Of a stretch of DNA of 64,000 bases, positions 11,406 to 21,425 are shown in pieces; the first letter of the stretch is position 1, and the number at the start of each line of letters is the position of its first letter. The position numbers and the translations under genes were made by a program. Source of the stretch: Ornithodoros turicata (lineage: Eukaryota > Arthropoda > Arachnida > Ixodida > Argasidae). Under the pieces are notes generated by a model. It saw nothing but the letters and a program-made list of their open reading frames with translations. It was not told where the DNA came from and ran no database searches. The stretch lies in the NCBI RefSeq assembly GCF_037126465.1, contig NC_088201.1:231218258-231282257 (forward strand), written 5' to 3'.

Positions 11406-11895
11406 CACTCTTAAAAATGAACTTCACCGCATAGCACGCTCCTAGCGAACCATCATCTCAAATGATATCGTTATCTGCCCTGATTTGTTGAAAGCGGGAG
11501 GCGTACGCCTTTTTTGTGACACTTATGCGGTTCATAATTGTCACAAAAAAAGGCGTACGCCTGCCGTTTTTAACAAATCAGGGCAGATAACGATATCATT
11601 CGAGATGATGGTTCGCTACACTCTTAGAAATGAACTTCACCACATAGCATGCTCCTAGCCAACCATCATCCCGAATGACAACGTTCTCGCCCCTGATTTG
11701 TTGAAAACGGGAGGAGGAGCCTATTTTGTGCCGTGCATAATGGGCACAAAATAGGCTCCTCCTCCCGTTTTCAACAAATCTAGAGCGAGAACGTTGTCAT
11801 TCGGGGTGATGGTTGGCTAGGAGCGTGCTATGTGGTGAAGTTCATTTTTAAGAGTGTAGGAGCGGGCTATGCGGTGAAGTTCATTTTTAAGAGTG
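11406..11895. mobile_element. MITE-A copy interrupted by MITE-B, TSD TA
   Basis: Outer copy with TA flanks. It breaks at GGTTCGCTA and resumes at TAGGAGCGGGC; taking out the B insert and one TA restores a normal right arm. Confidence 0.95.
11619..11856. mobile_element. MITE-B copy, 238 bp, nested in MITE-A, TSD TA
   Basis: Complete B element (tip CACTCTTAGAAATG). The host MITE supplies the empty site and shows that the duplicated target is TA. Confidence 0.95.
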
Positions 11896-11980
11896 TAGTT
11901 GCCGAAAGTTCGACAATCCTCCGGCGACTAGCTACGTCGCCAGTTAGAACATTTTATCATCTTATAGGTGAAACACCCTG

Positions 11981-12394
11981 TATATTTCCATCCCAAACGA
12001 GACGCAGAGGTATGCTGGAATGAACTCGTTTTCATGCTACCCTGGTTACTAACGAGAGGGGGAGTTGTTTTCCGTTTTTGGTCAAGTATATTTCTTTTCT
12101 TGTCTTGTTCCTTTTCCGTGCTTATTCCGGGAAAGTGGATCTCTCTCTTGGAGGGCGTAAATTTTATTCCCAGAGGGAGTCTTCTTTGGGACAAGCTTTA
12201 CTTACCCCCATTCAAGGACTCGCCTTACCTGTAAATCTATTTCCAATTCGAGTTACAACGGCGTCATAATTTCTTTTTTCTTTTTCACGATGTGTATTAA
12301 AGCCAAATCTTGTAGCGGCGTCCGGAACAACGCGAAGCAGCTATTTTTGTAGACGCAGCAGCCTACCAGGATACTAACACTGTCTATTAACTTG
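11981..12394. other. no gene or classified repeat seen
   Basis: Plain mixed sequence; short frames only. Confidence 0.35.
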
Positions 12395-12483
12395 TTTCCA
12401 AGAAAACAGGCCAGATAACGATGTCACTAGGGATGATAGTTCGCTGGGAGGGTGCTATGCGTTGTAGTTCATTTTTAAGGGTG
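12395..12483. mobile_element. MITE-A remnant, right half only
   Basis: From GAAAACAGGCCAGATAACG to CATTTTTAAGGGTG. The left half is missing. Confidence 0.75.
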
Positions 12484-12499
12484 TGCGGTTCCACTGGAT

Positions 12500-12690
12500 T
12501 GTCAAGGTGGTGCTGGTGGTGGCATAGTGCTGAAGGAGCTCACCGTTGTCGACCTCACGGAGGTGGGCAACGTCACGACTAACGCCCTGGAGGAATGTGC
12601 ATCCTGGGCCGACTTCTAAGGGAACTAGCTGTGCCGACATATGTCTGACAGCGTCCGAGGAAAGATTGCAGATTTCGTTCACTGGGAGAG
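12500..12690 (-). mobile_element. Ruka-like SINE, head missing
   Basis: Minus-strand body GCCGACATATGTC... GGGCCGACTTCTAAGGG through CACCACCAGCACC-like 3' end. The tRNA-like head is absent, so it is 5' truncated. Confidence 0.7.
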
Positions 12691-13068
12691 CGGCAGGGTC
12701 AATATTGCCAGACGTCTGTCGGCATAGTGTAGGAACAAAAGGAATGCAGTACTCTGAGCGAAGCTATTCATTGGGCGCGTTAAGTGGCTGCTCCGGACCG
12801 CCAGTGTTTCGCACTCCTGCCGTTAGGTGGTAGCGCTCGTACTCCGAATTTAGTACGCGAGCGCGCTCTTCACGCACCAGCTTTTGGAGAGTGCACGAAC
12901 ATAGGGTATCGTGCTCCGTCACGTGACCTCTTCCCTCCTCTCCACGAAAGCGAAGAAAGAGAACGCAGTACTTGTGGACGCAGCACAGCAGAGAGAGTAG
13001 AAAAAAAAGTGAAAGGGAGAAACGGCGGCACGGCGAGCGTGTTCAGTTGCCGTTTAATAGCTGCTCCA

Positions 13069-13588
13069 CACTCTTAAAAATGAACTTCACCACATAGCAC
13101 GCTCTTAGCCAACCATCGTCCCGAATGACAACGTTCTCGCCCTAGATTTGTTGAAAACGGGAGGCGGAGCCTATTTTGTGTTCATTATGCACGACACAGA
13201 ATAGTCTACCAGCTCCCGTGGCTCAGTGGTTAGCGTGCTGGCCATGTCACGTCGAGACTGGGAGGTACCCGGGTTCGAATCCCGGTGCCGGCTGTGCTGT
13301 CTTGGGTTTTTCCTGGGTTTTCCTCAGACGCTTTCAGACATATGTCGGCCCAGGACGCACATTCCCCCAGGGCGTGATTCGTGACGTTGCCCACATACGT
13401 GAGGCCGACAACGGCAAGCCCTATCACCACCACCACCACCAGAATAGTCTCCGCCTCCCGTTTTCAACACATCAGGGGCGAGAACGTTGTCATTCGGGAT
13501 GATGGTTGGCTAAGAGCGTGCTATGTGGTGAAGTTCATTTCTAAGAGTGTAGGAGTGTCCTATGTGGTGAAGTTCATTTCTAAGAGTG
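13069..13588. mobile_element. MITE-B copy with SINE insertion and duplicated right tip
   Basis: CA flanks both outer ends. After the regular right tip (13549) comes TAGGAGTGTCCTATGTGGTG and a second tip ending at 13588: a 39-bp tandem repeat of the terminus, which could be the scar of a former nested element. The SINE divides the right inner arm at GAATAGTCT. Confidence 0.88.
13208..13439 (+). mobile_element. Ruka-like tRNA-derived SINE with 11-bp TSD
   Basis: Complete: A-box region GGCTCAGTGGTTAGCG, B box GGTTCGAATCC, conserved body (TTTTTCCTGGGTTTTCCTC, GGCCCAGGACGC) and a (CAC)n tail. CAGAATAGTCT is duplicated at 13197-13207 and 13440-13450, and the text on both sides is MITE-B, so the SINE is younger than this MITE. 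Confidence 0.93.
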
Positions 13589-14040
13589 CAGGAGCACGAA
13601 GCTCGGAGCGCCGGAGAAGAAGCAAGAGAGCGGCTACTTAACGCGCCCAGTGAGTGACTCAAGTCAAAATCTCTGCACCCAGTAAGCGTCCCTTGCGGAC
13701 ATTTAGCCAGACTTCAATTCCCGCTCTCTTCTTGTTGAACCCGCATACCCCGATAAAGGCGTTAGCAGATTCCGAAGTGATTTCGTTCGTACTTTGGGGA
13801 CGCACTTCCCTTTCGTCAGCCGTACCTTTTTCTCACGGTTGGTTAAGCGTTCACTCGGGGAGGACCCCCTCACGGGATCTGGCTGGTTCTGTATTTGTGA
13901 GGCTCCTGTGTCGCCATCTATATCCTTCGATTGTCTTCACTTCGTCGTCGGCGCCCACTGGCAGCCCTGCGTTCCTAATCCCCAGATAAAAAAAAATATA
14001 TCTATGTTGACGTCTCGTCTGCGTAAACGTAACGTCTGCG

Positions 14041-14204
14041 TAAACGGGAGACGGAGCCTATTTTGTACATATTATGTCCGTATGTAAGAGGTGCGATATA
14101 GGCTCCGCCTCCCGTTTTCATCAAATCCGGGGCGAGAACGTTGTCAATCGGGATGATGGTTGGCAAAGACCGAGCTATGTGGTGAAACTCATTTTTAGAG
14201 AGTG
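14041..14204. mobile_element. MITE-B remnant, left arm lost
   Basis: Begins inside the left inner arm (AAACGGGAGACGGAGCC) and runs to the right tip TTTTTAGAGAGTG. Centre differs from other B copies (ACATATTATGTCCGTATG). Confidence 0.75.
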
Positions 14205-14422
14205 TAACTGTTTTCGGCAAACTATGGACTTTGTTGTTTTGGTAATATATTAAGCACTTCTGGTGGCCATTGTACACTATCCCTATGCAGGTTTAAAATA
14301 CCAAAACCCATTAGGAAAAGTACGCAAAATACGTGTGGGCTACCTCCGCGTACGTATTCATGCTCTTTACGAAGAGGAAAAAAATGCCTGAAGCTGAACA
14401 ACAGAACTTAAACAAGAAAAAC

Positions 14423-14450
14423 CTGAAGAAGTGCAGCCTACTGCACGAAA
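14423..14450 (+). ncRNA. hammerhead-ribozyme-like motif
   Basis: CTGAAGA, unpaired A, stem GTGCAG/CTGCAC with CCTA loop, then GAAA. Followed by the same AT-rich tail as the 2057 pair (AGTTGATGCTCTTAACC, TTTGTTATTTTTTATT), which marks it as a Penelope-like terminal remnant of about 14420-14515. Confidence 0.5.
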
Positions 14451-15293
14451 ATCTTGTTTTTTAATGTATACAGTAAATAGTTGATGCTCTTAACCCTCTT
14501 TGTTATTTTTTATTCAAGAAAAATAACGTAGAAAACAAACAAGAATGAACTTGGAATCTCGTGTGAAATATATAAAAACTAACCTTTCTTAAAGACGGTA
14601 CGCGATCCGATGTTTACAAATGCATACAAAAACGTGGCAAACCACGCTTTCTCATAATTAGAGCTTGAGCAGATAGATCGATTAAAAGGGATTGCAGCTT
14701 GCGAACGTACGAGAAAGGAGTTACTTATACGTTCCCAGCCTCCGTGTCTGAATTCTTTGGAATGCCTAGGAAATTTATTAAATGCTTTTCATTTTATAAT
14801 TTGCCGTTCGACTGTCGGCAATCCGAGTAATCCCTAGGCGTTCTACGTGTACAAGTCTGGCCTTCATAAAATTCTGGTAACATACACTGTCCCCACGCGT
14901 CCAAGTGTTTCTTCTGTTGTCAGTATTATACGTCGTTTTTTCCCTTTTTTTTTGCTCTTTTTCGTGTCCGTTCTGTGTCAAAATGTGTGCCCATGTGCAA
15001 CTTTGCCTTGTACCTTTTAAACCGCCATTACCAAGACCTTTGCGGTCATTCATGCACTGGCATGAAATCACTGCGAAATATTACTGTTATTATTGGTAAA
15101 GCTATTGTAAACTAGTTGATAATAATTATTCCTACTATCTCAGAAAACTTTTCTTTTCGGTAGTCTGTCTTACTCTTTCTACTCTTGCTGCGCAGCTACT
15201 CTACAGTACTGTACGGCATAGAAAGATTATTCAATACTCTCATTCTCGCAATTTTAAGAGACTGCACAAGAGACTGCACTTCTTCAGGTGAAC

Positions 15294-15321
15294 CTGAAGA
15301 AGTGCAGTCTCTTGCACGAAA
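15294..15321 (+). ncRNA. hammerhead-ribozyme-like motif beside an inverted half-copy
   Basis: CTGAAGA, unpaired A, stem GTGCA/TGCAC, then GAAA. Directly upstream (15270-15288) lies the inverted start of the same motif (GACTGCACTTCTTCAGG), giving the tail-to-tail arrangement again. The 3' tail (ATTAGTTGCTCCTAACCG) matches the 14423 copy. Confidence 0.5.
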
Positions 15322-15929
15322 GTTCTTGTTCGAATAAATATTAGTTGCTCCTAACCGTTTTTCATGTTACGTGTGTGATTCCCTCTTCGCGGGCTCCTTG
15401 ACAGTGTTTCATTTTTTTCCCCTTTTCGACGTATCTCGCAATTTTCGTCCAAACTGTCCATATAGTTTTTTTTTCTCTCTCCAGTTTCGCGTTGCGGCGT
15501 TCAGGTAAGGCGGCAAAACTGCATTGCATGCACATAACAATGGGTGTGAAACAAAAAGACGGCCACGAAGCCAGCAGGTGCAGGAAGTCCCTTAAATCCT
15601 TGCCGGGAACATGGATCACTGTTGCCTGACGAATTGAGGAATATCTCGTAGCAGACGACGCCCCGAAACTTTTACCGGTGCCACCTCCTCTTGATAGGGT
15701 GAGGGCAACCGCGTGAGGGCCTGCTACGAAGCAGACTACCCCGTCTTAGAGTCACTAAATGAGCTTTCCTTCAGAGTATCGACACTGATGTCCAAGGAAG
15801 AGTAGGAGCGCCATCTTGTTTCCACACCGCACCGGTACCATACCCAGTTGAGGATCATAGACGGCTAAGACTTGCGCCTTAATGTACTTGTAGGGTTTGT
15901 CTGCCTATAGCATGGCGACACTTTGCACG

Positions 15930-16504
15930 AGAGCCCTGCACCATCCGCGGATGGAAGCGGATATTCGCGGATATCCGCAAGATACTTGCGGATTCGGATG
16001 AAGATTTAGCACTTTCTGCGGTGTGCAGATCGGATGCGGATATACCGCTTGCTGTAATTTTTCCACCAGTAATTTATTTGTATTGCGCGCCGACAGCGAG
16101 CGCATGCTGGGGTTCACCTTTGACCATGCACGGCCAAGACGGGAGAGGAGGCATTCTGGCGTCTCGAACCACGCGAGTACCAGCGAGGTAGCGTTCCACG
16201 CGTTCCAGAAGTCTCTCCATATCGCGTTTGTTGAAAGGTTTACCTTTGCTTGTCGCCATGACTGAGTCCTTCCGTGACAGCATGGAGGCATCCGAAATTA
16301 TACCAACATTCTTCCGGCGGTCTTTACGCGTCTTTCGAAACGTGCGGATTTTGCGGATCGGATGCGGATGATGCGTTTTGCTCAGCGGATCGGATGCGGA
16401 TGTAAACTGTTGTGTATGGTGCGGATGCGGGTCAGATGCGGATAATGTGTGCGCGGATGCGGGTCGGATGCGGATGCCAAAAATCCCATCCGCGCAGGGC
16501 TCTA
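15930..16504. mobile_element. nested TIR element rich in GCGGAT repeats
   Basis: Inverted AGAGCCCTGC / GCAGGGCTCT ends; subterminal runs of GCGGATGCGGATCGGATG-type words in both arms. The TAGAG-like tip fits hAT, but no duplication is found. Minus-strand frame around 16074-16291 is open but unrecognised. Confidence 0.6.
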
Positions 16505-16509
16505 CCGCA

Positions 16510-16735
16510 GGGTAGTACTGCGAGTAATTTCCGCCTCCTGGTGTTCTTTGACGTGCGTCGGAATTCTCCGACACACGGTGCTGGAAGCAATGTTTACCTC
16601 TCCCCCGTTGCTGCCGTCCTCGGTTGGGATCGAACCCGCGATCTTGCGCTCAGCAAGCCAACACGCTGCGAACACGAGCAGCGCTCCTGCAGCTGAGCAA
16701 GTCAACACGACTGAGCCACTGAGGCCTGCAGACGG
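16510..16735 (-). mobile_element. tRNA-headed SINE (family S3)
   Basis: Minus-strand head GCCTCAGTGGCTCAGTCG with B box GGGTTCGATCCCAACC, then a body reading TAAACATTGCTTCCAGCACC and GTGTGTCGGAGAATTCC. Same family at 57227-57410 and 34180-35083. Confidence 0.65.
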
Positions 16736-16916
16736 CTAACACAATGCTCGCTGTGGGATTAAGACGCGCGTATGATCGTTGTGCGATAATGCGTATATTG
16801 TCCACCAGAGCGTCCCCAGGATGTCAAGGTGAACCGAAGGCCGTCATCCTTGATGAGCTGCTTGTAAGAGAACAGAACGTTTCACCCGCGCTCGATAGAT
16901 GGCGTCGTGCGCTTAT

Positions 16917-17420
16917 GCGCGCCAGAGCCGTTTATAGAGAGAGTTTGGCCATTAGGAGGAGCCTAACTTGAAGCGCGTCATGCGACGTCACGGCTGAAAG
17001 ACCTCCCTCGTCGTGCTCCATTGTTATTCAGTCGTCAACCGGTCGCCGACGCCATATTGATGCTGATCCTTGTTTACAATCCAAGGAGAGAAGACACGTG
17101 CGTACTTGCTTCGAAAGCCTTTCGTCCTTGAACTCTTTCTGTTCGACAACAAAGCCCCCCCTTATCCCTGGGGCCGGGGCCGGTGGGTCATAAGCCAGTT
17201 ATTCCTGTAGATTACATTCAACGCGACCACGAAGCTGCCGACCAGCTGGCGGACAGCATCAATATGGCGCGGACTAGATGGCTGGTAAGCGGATTCCGCT
17301 CGGATTCAGGCTTTTAGGGCGGCGCAACGACGACTCTGACGTCAAAATAAGCTCCTCCCATGAGGCGGCAAAAGATCAAAGAATGGCCAAACTCTCCCTA
17401 TAAATGGCTCTGATGCGCGC
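16917..17420. mobile_element. fold-back element inside the 15747 composite
   Basis: Arms GCGCCAGAGCCGTTTATAG... TTTGGCCATTAGGAGGAGC and the complement at 17345-17420. Palindromic GTGACGTC-type sites lie at the arm bases. No coding sequence. Confidence 0.6.
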
Positions 17421-17566
17421 GTGGCTACTGTGGCGCGGAAACAAGATGGCGCATGCTCGCTCTTGGAACTCAGTGTCGATACTATAAAGCGAAGCATATT
17501 TAGTGACTCTATCCCCGTCTGAAATGAAGGAACGGGTCATCGTTTTTTTTAATCACTCCTTGCAAC

Positions 17567-17863
17567 AATAGACCTCTACCCGGAAAACGTCGTCATGACG
17601 TTGGTAGACAGACTGAAACCGAAACAAATGGGAAGGGGAGGGCTGGGTTCACCAAATGGGCACTTGTTCGCTGCCTCCTATTGAAAGAAAAGTAGGACCG
17701 AAGGCCGCATCCCTTTCAGGGACCATCGTAATCCCCTCAAGATCGTGGCTTTCGGCCGCGACCTTGTTCGCCACTAGCATTAAACGTAGTTCGACTCTAC
17801 CAAACTCGTGGCGCTGTCGAATATTATGACGTCATTCGTTTACAAACAGGGAGAGGTCTGTTT
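17567..17863. mobile_element. K-family short element (AATAGACCTCT ends)
   Basis: About 296 bp, ends AATAGACCTCTAC and GAGAGGTCTGTT. Conserved interior in four copies: palindrome AACGTCNTCATGACGTT near one end, CCTCCTATTGAAAGAAAAGTAGG in the middle, TATGACGTCATT near the other. Orientation is opposite to the copies at 51131 and 58587. Confidence 0.75.
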
Positions 17864-18570
17864 GACGAAGAACTGAGTATACAGCCAACTATATGCGTGT
17901 CTGGAAACAGCAGTTTTCGCAATATTTTTTTCAGCTAGTAGCAGTAGTAGGAATTATATTTTGTCATGGAATGCGGAAAATTCAACATTCAATTACATTT
18001 CATAAGTAAGTCTTAACTGAATCGCATTTCAGTTTCAGTGACTTTAACTGTAAATAAACTACTTTCTGAGCCATGTAACTCAACTGAACTTCATTACTAT
18101 TTCTGAGTAACTTACATATAGCTCTGCGTCTCTCAAATATATGCAGCCGCTCGAGCATATACGTGATCGGGGGTCCCTTAATAACTACGTCACACCGTCT
18201 AATAGCGATCGGGCTTTGTTTAACTAGGTAGCGTTGGTATAAATCGCAATTGCATCACCGTGAAAACAGAATCCAGACGCGAGCATGCCTTTCGTTTGCC
18301 TCAAAACTTAGAACGCCCTCCTGGCTGAAATCATGCATTTGTCACCTATATGCATAACTCACAGACGAATGAAACTCTAATCTCCAAATCGACGGGTATT
18401 CACTGACTCAATGTTGTTGTCCGAATCCTGAACTATAAAATTCATGTGACATCCGCTTGGAAATGCCTTCCAATAAAAAAACACCAAAAACGTTTCGCAA
18501 ATTTCGTTTGTGTGTGTGTGTGTGTTTATTTATATATTTTTTTCCATAAAACAACAAAAACATGGAATTC
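17864..18570. other. no gene; LINE/SINE-like tail text
   Basis: Mixed sequence with a (GT)n tract at 18510-18526. The block 18430-18500 (GTGACATCCGCTTGGAAATG, TTTCGCAAATTTCGTTTGTG) recurs at 48270-48345. Confidence 0.4.
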
Positions 18571-18698
18571 CATGAAAGAACTGACGTTCTGAGGCTGGAA
18601 CAACATAGAAGGGACAAATACAAAAAGGGAAAACTCAGGCTTTTTATGTATTTGTCCCTTCTATGTTGTTCCAGCCTCAGAACATCAGTTCTTTCATG
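18571..18698. repeat. inverted repeat, 57-bp arms
   Basis: CATGAAAGAACTGACGTTCTG to ACAAATACAAAAAG on the left is mirrored at 18640-18698 with two or three differences; the 12-bp spacer is GGAAAACTCAGG. Same tail-to-tail geometry as the other inverted pairs here. Confidence 0.75.
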
Positions 18699-18786
18699 TT
18701 CAACTGTTGCCGCCTGCGTCGATCCCGTCGTATGAATGTGTGTTTAGGTGAGCAAAAATGTAAGAGTGAAAGGAGGATGAGTGAGA

Positions 18787-18921
18787 GAGAGTGGCTGGTT
18801 TGTCCCTTCAGATGACGCACACTGGAAGTCGCTGAGAAGACCTGTTAGCTTAGCTCAATTGGAGGAGCCCTGGACCGGCAATCCAGAAGATGTGGGTTTG
18901 AGTCCTACAGCTGGCTAACCT
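18787..18921 (+). mobile_element. tRNA-Ala-like SINE head (family S4)
   Basis: 18847-18921 folds as a tRNA: acceptor GTTAGCT/AGCTGGC, D arm GCTC/GAGC, anticodon stem CTGGA/TCCAG with loop CCGGCAA (anticodon GGC), T arm GTGGG/CCTAC. C instead of U before the anticodon and TTTGAGT in the T loop are wrong for a working tRNA. The upstream block (GGCTGGTTTGTCCCTTCAG) is shared with the inverse copy at 63891-64000, so this is a repeat. Confidence 0.65.
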
Positions 18922-19580
18922 TTTCAGTGACTTTAACGTTTCATGGAATTCCAAACCAACTGCCAGCTTCCGGTTGAAACGGCCCTGCCCTGCTTCGCAT
19001 CTTCCGGTGATATAATCGGCATTGCCGGCGAGATTCCCAATCACTCAGCTGACGGCGTCGCCAGGCTAGCTGTAAACCTATATACCGGGTGTCCCACCAA
19101 AATCCCCCGGTTGGATAATTCGGGAACAGGTGGCGCCGTCGAAGAAATTTCTTTTTCTTAAAGATACTTGGGACATCGGCTATGAACTGCACTGTAAAAA
19201 ATTTCACCGTAAAAACAACGGGCAAATGCATGGAAAGTTGGCTGCCAAACATTGGCCGTGTTTTTTACGGTGGCCCCGTATAACTTGTGCCCGTGAAAAA
19301 ATACTGCATTGGCCAGTAATTTTAACAGGCATACGACGTGTAGCATTACAGTGCTGTGGTCGTTAAAAGAACTGCATTGTCCAGTAATTTTAACTGGCAT
19401 ATGCCGTGTACCCTTATCGGGCTGTGCCCGTCCCTGGAGCCCCTCTTTCTTTTTTTTTCTACATATAGTCGTAGCAATGAGAGCAGTTTAAGCAATGACC
19501 ATGTGCAACAGATTGTGATGTTTTTCACATTGGGATTTATTTTCTATGTACATAGTGATGAAAATGCGCCAGTCACATCT

Positions 19581-19915
19581 GGCATCAAAACCCTGCAAAG
19601 AGAAAGGGAACTGTTACAGGGAGCCGAGCAACTCACATGCAATTATACTCACCATTTATTTTTTCAAAGCAAGAACATACGAAGGAACCATGCGCACCCA
19701 TCAGTCAGCTCTGCCATCAAAACACTGCAAAGAGAAAGGAAACTGTTGCAGGGAGCAGGGCAATTGACATGCAGTTATACTCACCGTTTATTTTTTCAAA
19801 GGAAGAACATACGAGGGAATCGCGTGAACACATCAGTCAGCTCTGGCATCAAAACCCTGCAAAGAGAAAGGAAATTATACTCACCGTTTTATTTTTTCAA
19901 AGGAAGAACATAAGA
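19581..19915 (+). repeat. tandem repeat, 132-bp unit, 2.5 copies
   Basis: GGCATCAAAACCCTGCAAAG begins at 19581, 19713 and 19845, exactly 132 bases apart (44 codons). Each unit goes on through TTATACTCACCGTTTATTTT to GGAAGAACATA; the third unit lacks about 45 bases. A plus-strand frame stays open through it only because the period is a multiple of three. Confidence 0.85.
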
Positions 19916-19963
19916 AGGTGCACACAAAACGCGGAGGCGGCACGGAACTTCTTCTGGCAGCGT

Positions 19964-20233
19964 TCATAAGGATATCTCGTCATGGCCCTCTCGTATGTGC
20001 AGCTTCATATGTGACAGTATCTCTATATTTGTAGTGAACAGACGGGAGCACGAATGAACGTGGCATACTTTCGTGGTTTCGGAGAGCAAATCGATTCGAG
20101 GTGACCGTCCTGGTGTGTTCTTGTAACGTCCCAAAATGTGACATCTGAGTGTTGCATAGTTCGCCGCCGTACAGTGGTCAACGTAGCCCATAAGAGTGTT
20201 AAAAACACAAGGGCACCTTCCGCAACGGTACAT
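19964..20233 (-). CDS. C2H2 zinc-finger ORF carried in element J
   Basis: 89 residues from an ATG on the minus strand. Residues 4-19 read C-G-R-C then 12 residues to H, a first finger whose second histidine is unclear. Residues 58-79 read CHVHSC, 12 residues, HMKLH: a complete C-X4-C-X12-H-X3-H finger. The spacing between fingers is not that of tandem TFIIIA-type fingers. I do not recognise a named gene. The ORF lies wholly inside element J, so it is either part of the transposon's own coding capacity or a captured host exon. The last residues may run past a splice site. No promoter or ribosome context can be judged. Confidence 0.45.
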   Translation of the reverse strand: MYRCGRCPCVFNTLMGYVDHCTAANYATLRCHILGRYKNTPGRSPRIDLLSETTKVCHVHSCSRLFTTNIEILSHMKLHIREGHDEISL

Positions 20234-21425
20234 TACAATAAGAGCGCCTTGATGACCCTACGAACCAGGACGCATGACACACGGAGATCTGATCTAGGGA
20301 GACGCTTCACAGCAAACGCGAGCCACGATCTACTGGTGTCCCATAAGTTGAACAAAAACCAGGCATATGGTGCACCACGCTCAAATAGCAAAGAACAGGG
20401 TGTGCGAACAGAAATGTGCTTACCTGACTACGTGCATTCACGAAATTTACAACGACCACTCCGTCCTCCTTCGTCAACGATCGTCCGCGCACGATGTTCC
20501 GCTTCCGGCGGTTGCGAATGGCGGCAATGTGCCGTACTTGGCTTGGCCTTGCCTCCGCATTCAAGTTTTTGGCTGGCGCATGATGATGGCGCCACCGTTT
20601 TACGTAGTTTTCGCAGTATTTGCGTTTACGGTAAGACGCCGTCGTCAGATACTAATAAACGCCCGCAGAAATCACAGTATTTTTTTTTACAGTGTGAGTA
20701 GTGAGCGGCTCATTTGCATACGCTCACTAATTAAATAAACATCCTTACTTTTAAATTTTACTTCGCACGCTTACGGAACTTCTGTTCTACGCATCGGGAC
20801 CTTCATTCCGTCACCGCCATGTGTCAACCAGGCGGATGAACACGAAATTGACAGCCGGATAGCTGATCCAAAGAGCGCATTGGTGCACTGCTCCGCGCAA
20901 GAAATATGTAAACCGATTAATTACTCGGAAAAATCACTTAAGTGTCGACGCGTTGTTTTTTTTCTTGCAATATTTTTCGCTGAAGGTCCCGATGCGTAAA
21001 ACAGAGGTTCCGTAAGAGTGCGAAGTAAAATTTAATAGTTAGGATGTTTATTTAATTAGTGAGCGTGTGCAAATGAGCCGCTCACTTCTCAGTTCATAGC
21101 CGATGTCCCAAGGATCTTTACAAAAAAAAAAAGAAAGAAATTTCTTCGATGGCGCCACCTGTTCACGAAATATCCAGCCGGGGGATTTCGGTGGGACACC
21201 CGGCATAACATCGAAAGTATGAACGCAGACGTTTCTAGCGACTGTTCGGCAGCAGATTGCGAGTCCTAAGGCCGCATTTTGCGGTCTTGCAGGTCTTGCG
21301 GTCTTGCGGTCGCAGACAGCCTGCATTCATATCCGACTCCAGTGACGTCGGTGCGCGCGCTGTTGCGTGAATTCAGCCGGGAGCGCGCAGCAGACTGCAG
21401 AATCCGATTAAATTCATGCTCTAAT

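Larger units (their letters stand above)
10408..11980. mobile_element. large Tc1/mariner-type fold-back element, TSD TA
   Basis: Ends CAGGGTGTTTCACCTATAAG / CTTATAGGTGAAACACCCTG, flanked by TA. Arms of about 250 bp are inverted (10430-10650 against 11225-11405 and 11898-11980). A second inverted pair lies inside (GCTTTAGCCCCGCCTGCTTG at 10922 and its complement at 11160). MITE-A copies occupy both arms and one is itself hit by MITE-B. No transposase frame is visible. Confidence 0.75.
12768..13653. mobile_element. TIR element hosting a MITE that hosts a SINE
   Basis: Left GGGCGCGTTAAGTGGC and right GCTACTTAACGCGCCC are inverted; the tips read CATTGGG and CCCAGTG, again CACT-like. No matching target duplication is visible. 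The interior is interrupted by MITE-B 13069-13588. Confidence 0.6.
15747..17511. mobile_element. hAT-like composite element with ~80-bp TIRs, 8-bp TSD
   Basis: Starts TAGAGTCACTAAATGAGC and ends with the inverse (CATATTTAGTGACTCTA). Similarity continues for about 80 bp (AGTATCGACACTGA, GGCGCCATCTTGTTTCC). CCCCGTCT flanks both sides, with one extra T before the right copy. The 304-bp element at 60244 shares the tip and has a perfect 8-bp duplication. The interior is filled by later insertions. Confidence 0.7.
19190..20694. mobile_element. element J: 1.5-kb CACT-type transposon, TSD TG
   Basis: Starts CACTGTAAAAAATTTCACCG and ends TTTTTTTTTACAGTG with TG on both sides. The empty site is confirmed by 54031-54429, which reads ATGAACTGAGTAGTGAGC without a break. 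It carries a 132-bp tandem repeat and, on the minus strand, a zinc-finger ORF. GTAATTTTAAC-type subrepeats lie near the left end. No transposase is recognised. Confidence 0.8.
19085..21203. mobile_element. Tc1/mariner-type MITE split by element J
   Basis: Ends CCGGGTGTCCCACCAAAATC and GATTTCGGTGGGACACCCGG, flanks TA and CA. Its uninterrupted relative is at 54031-54429. Inner text includes CCGATGTCCCAAG, GAGCGGCTCATTTGCATACG and GCGAAGTAAAATTTAA in inverted arms. Element J sits in the left arm. Confidence 0.8.

Noticed and set aside
18847..18921. Genuine tRNA-Ala gene
   Set aside because: Cloverleaf folds, but the base before the anticodon and the T loop are wrong, and flanks are repeated with 63891-64000, so it is a SINE head.
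20307..20701. Further frames inside element J (20138-20738, both strands)
   Set aside because: Overlapping frames in several phases without recognisable motifs; only the zinc-finger frame has meaningful residues.
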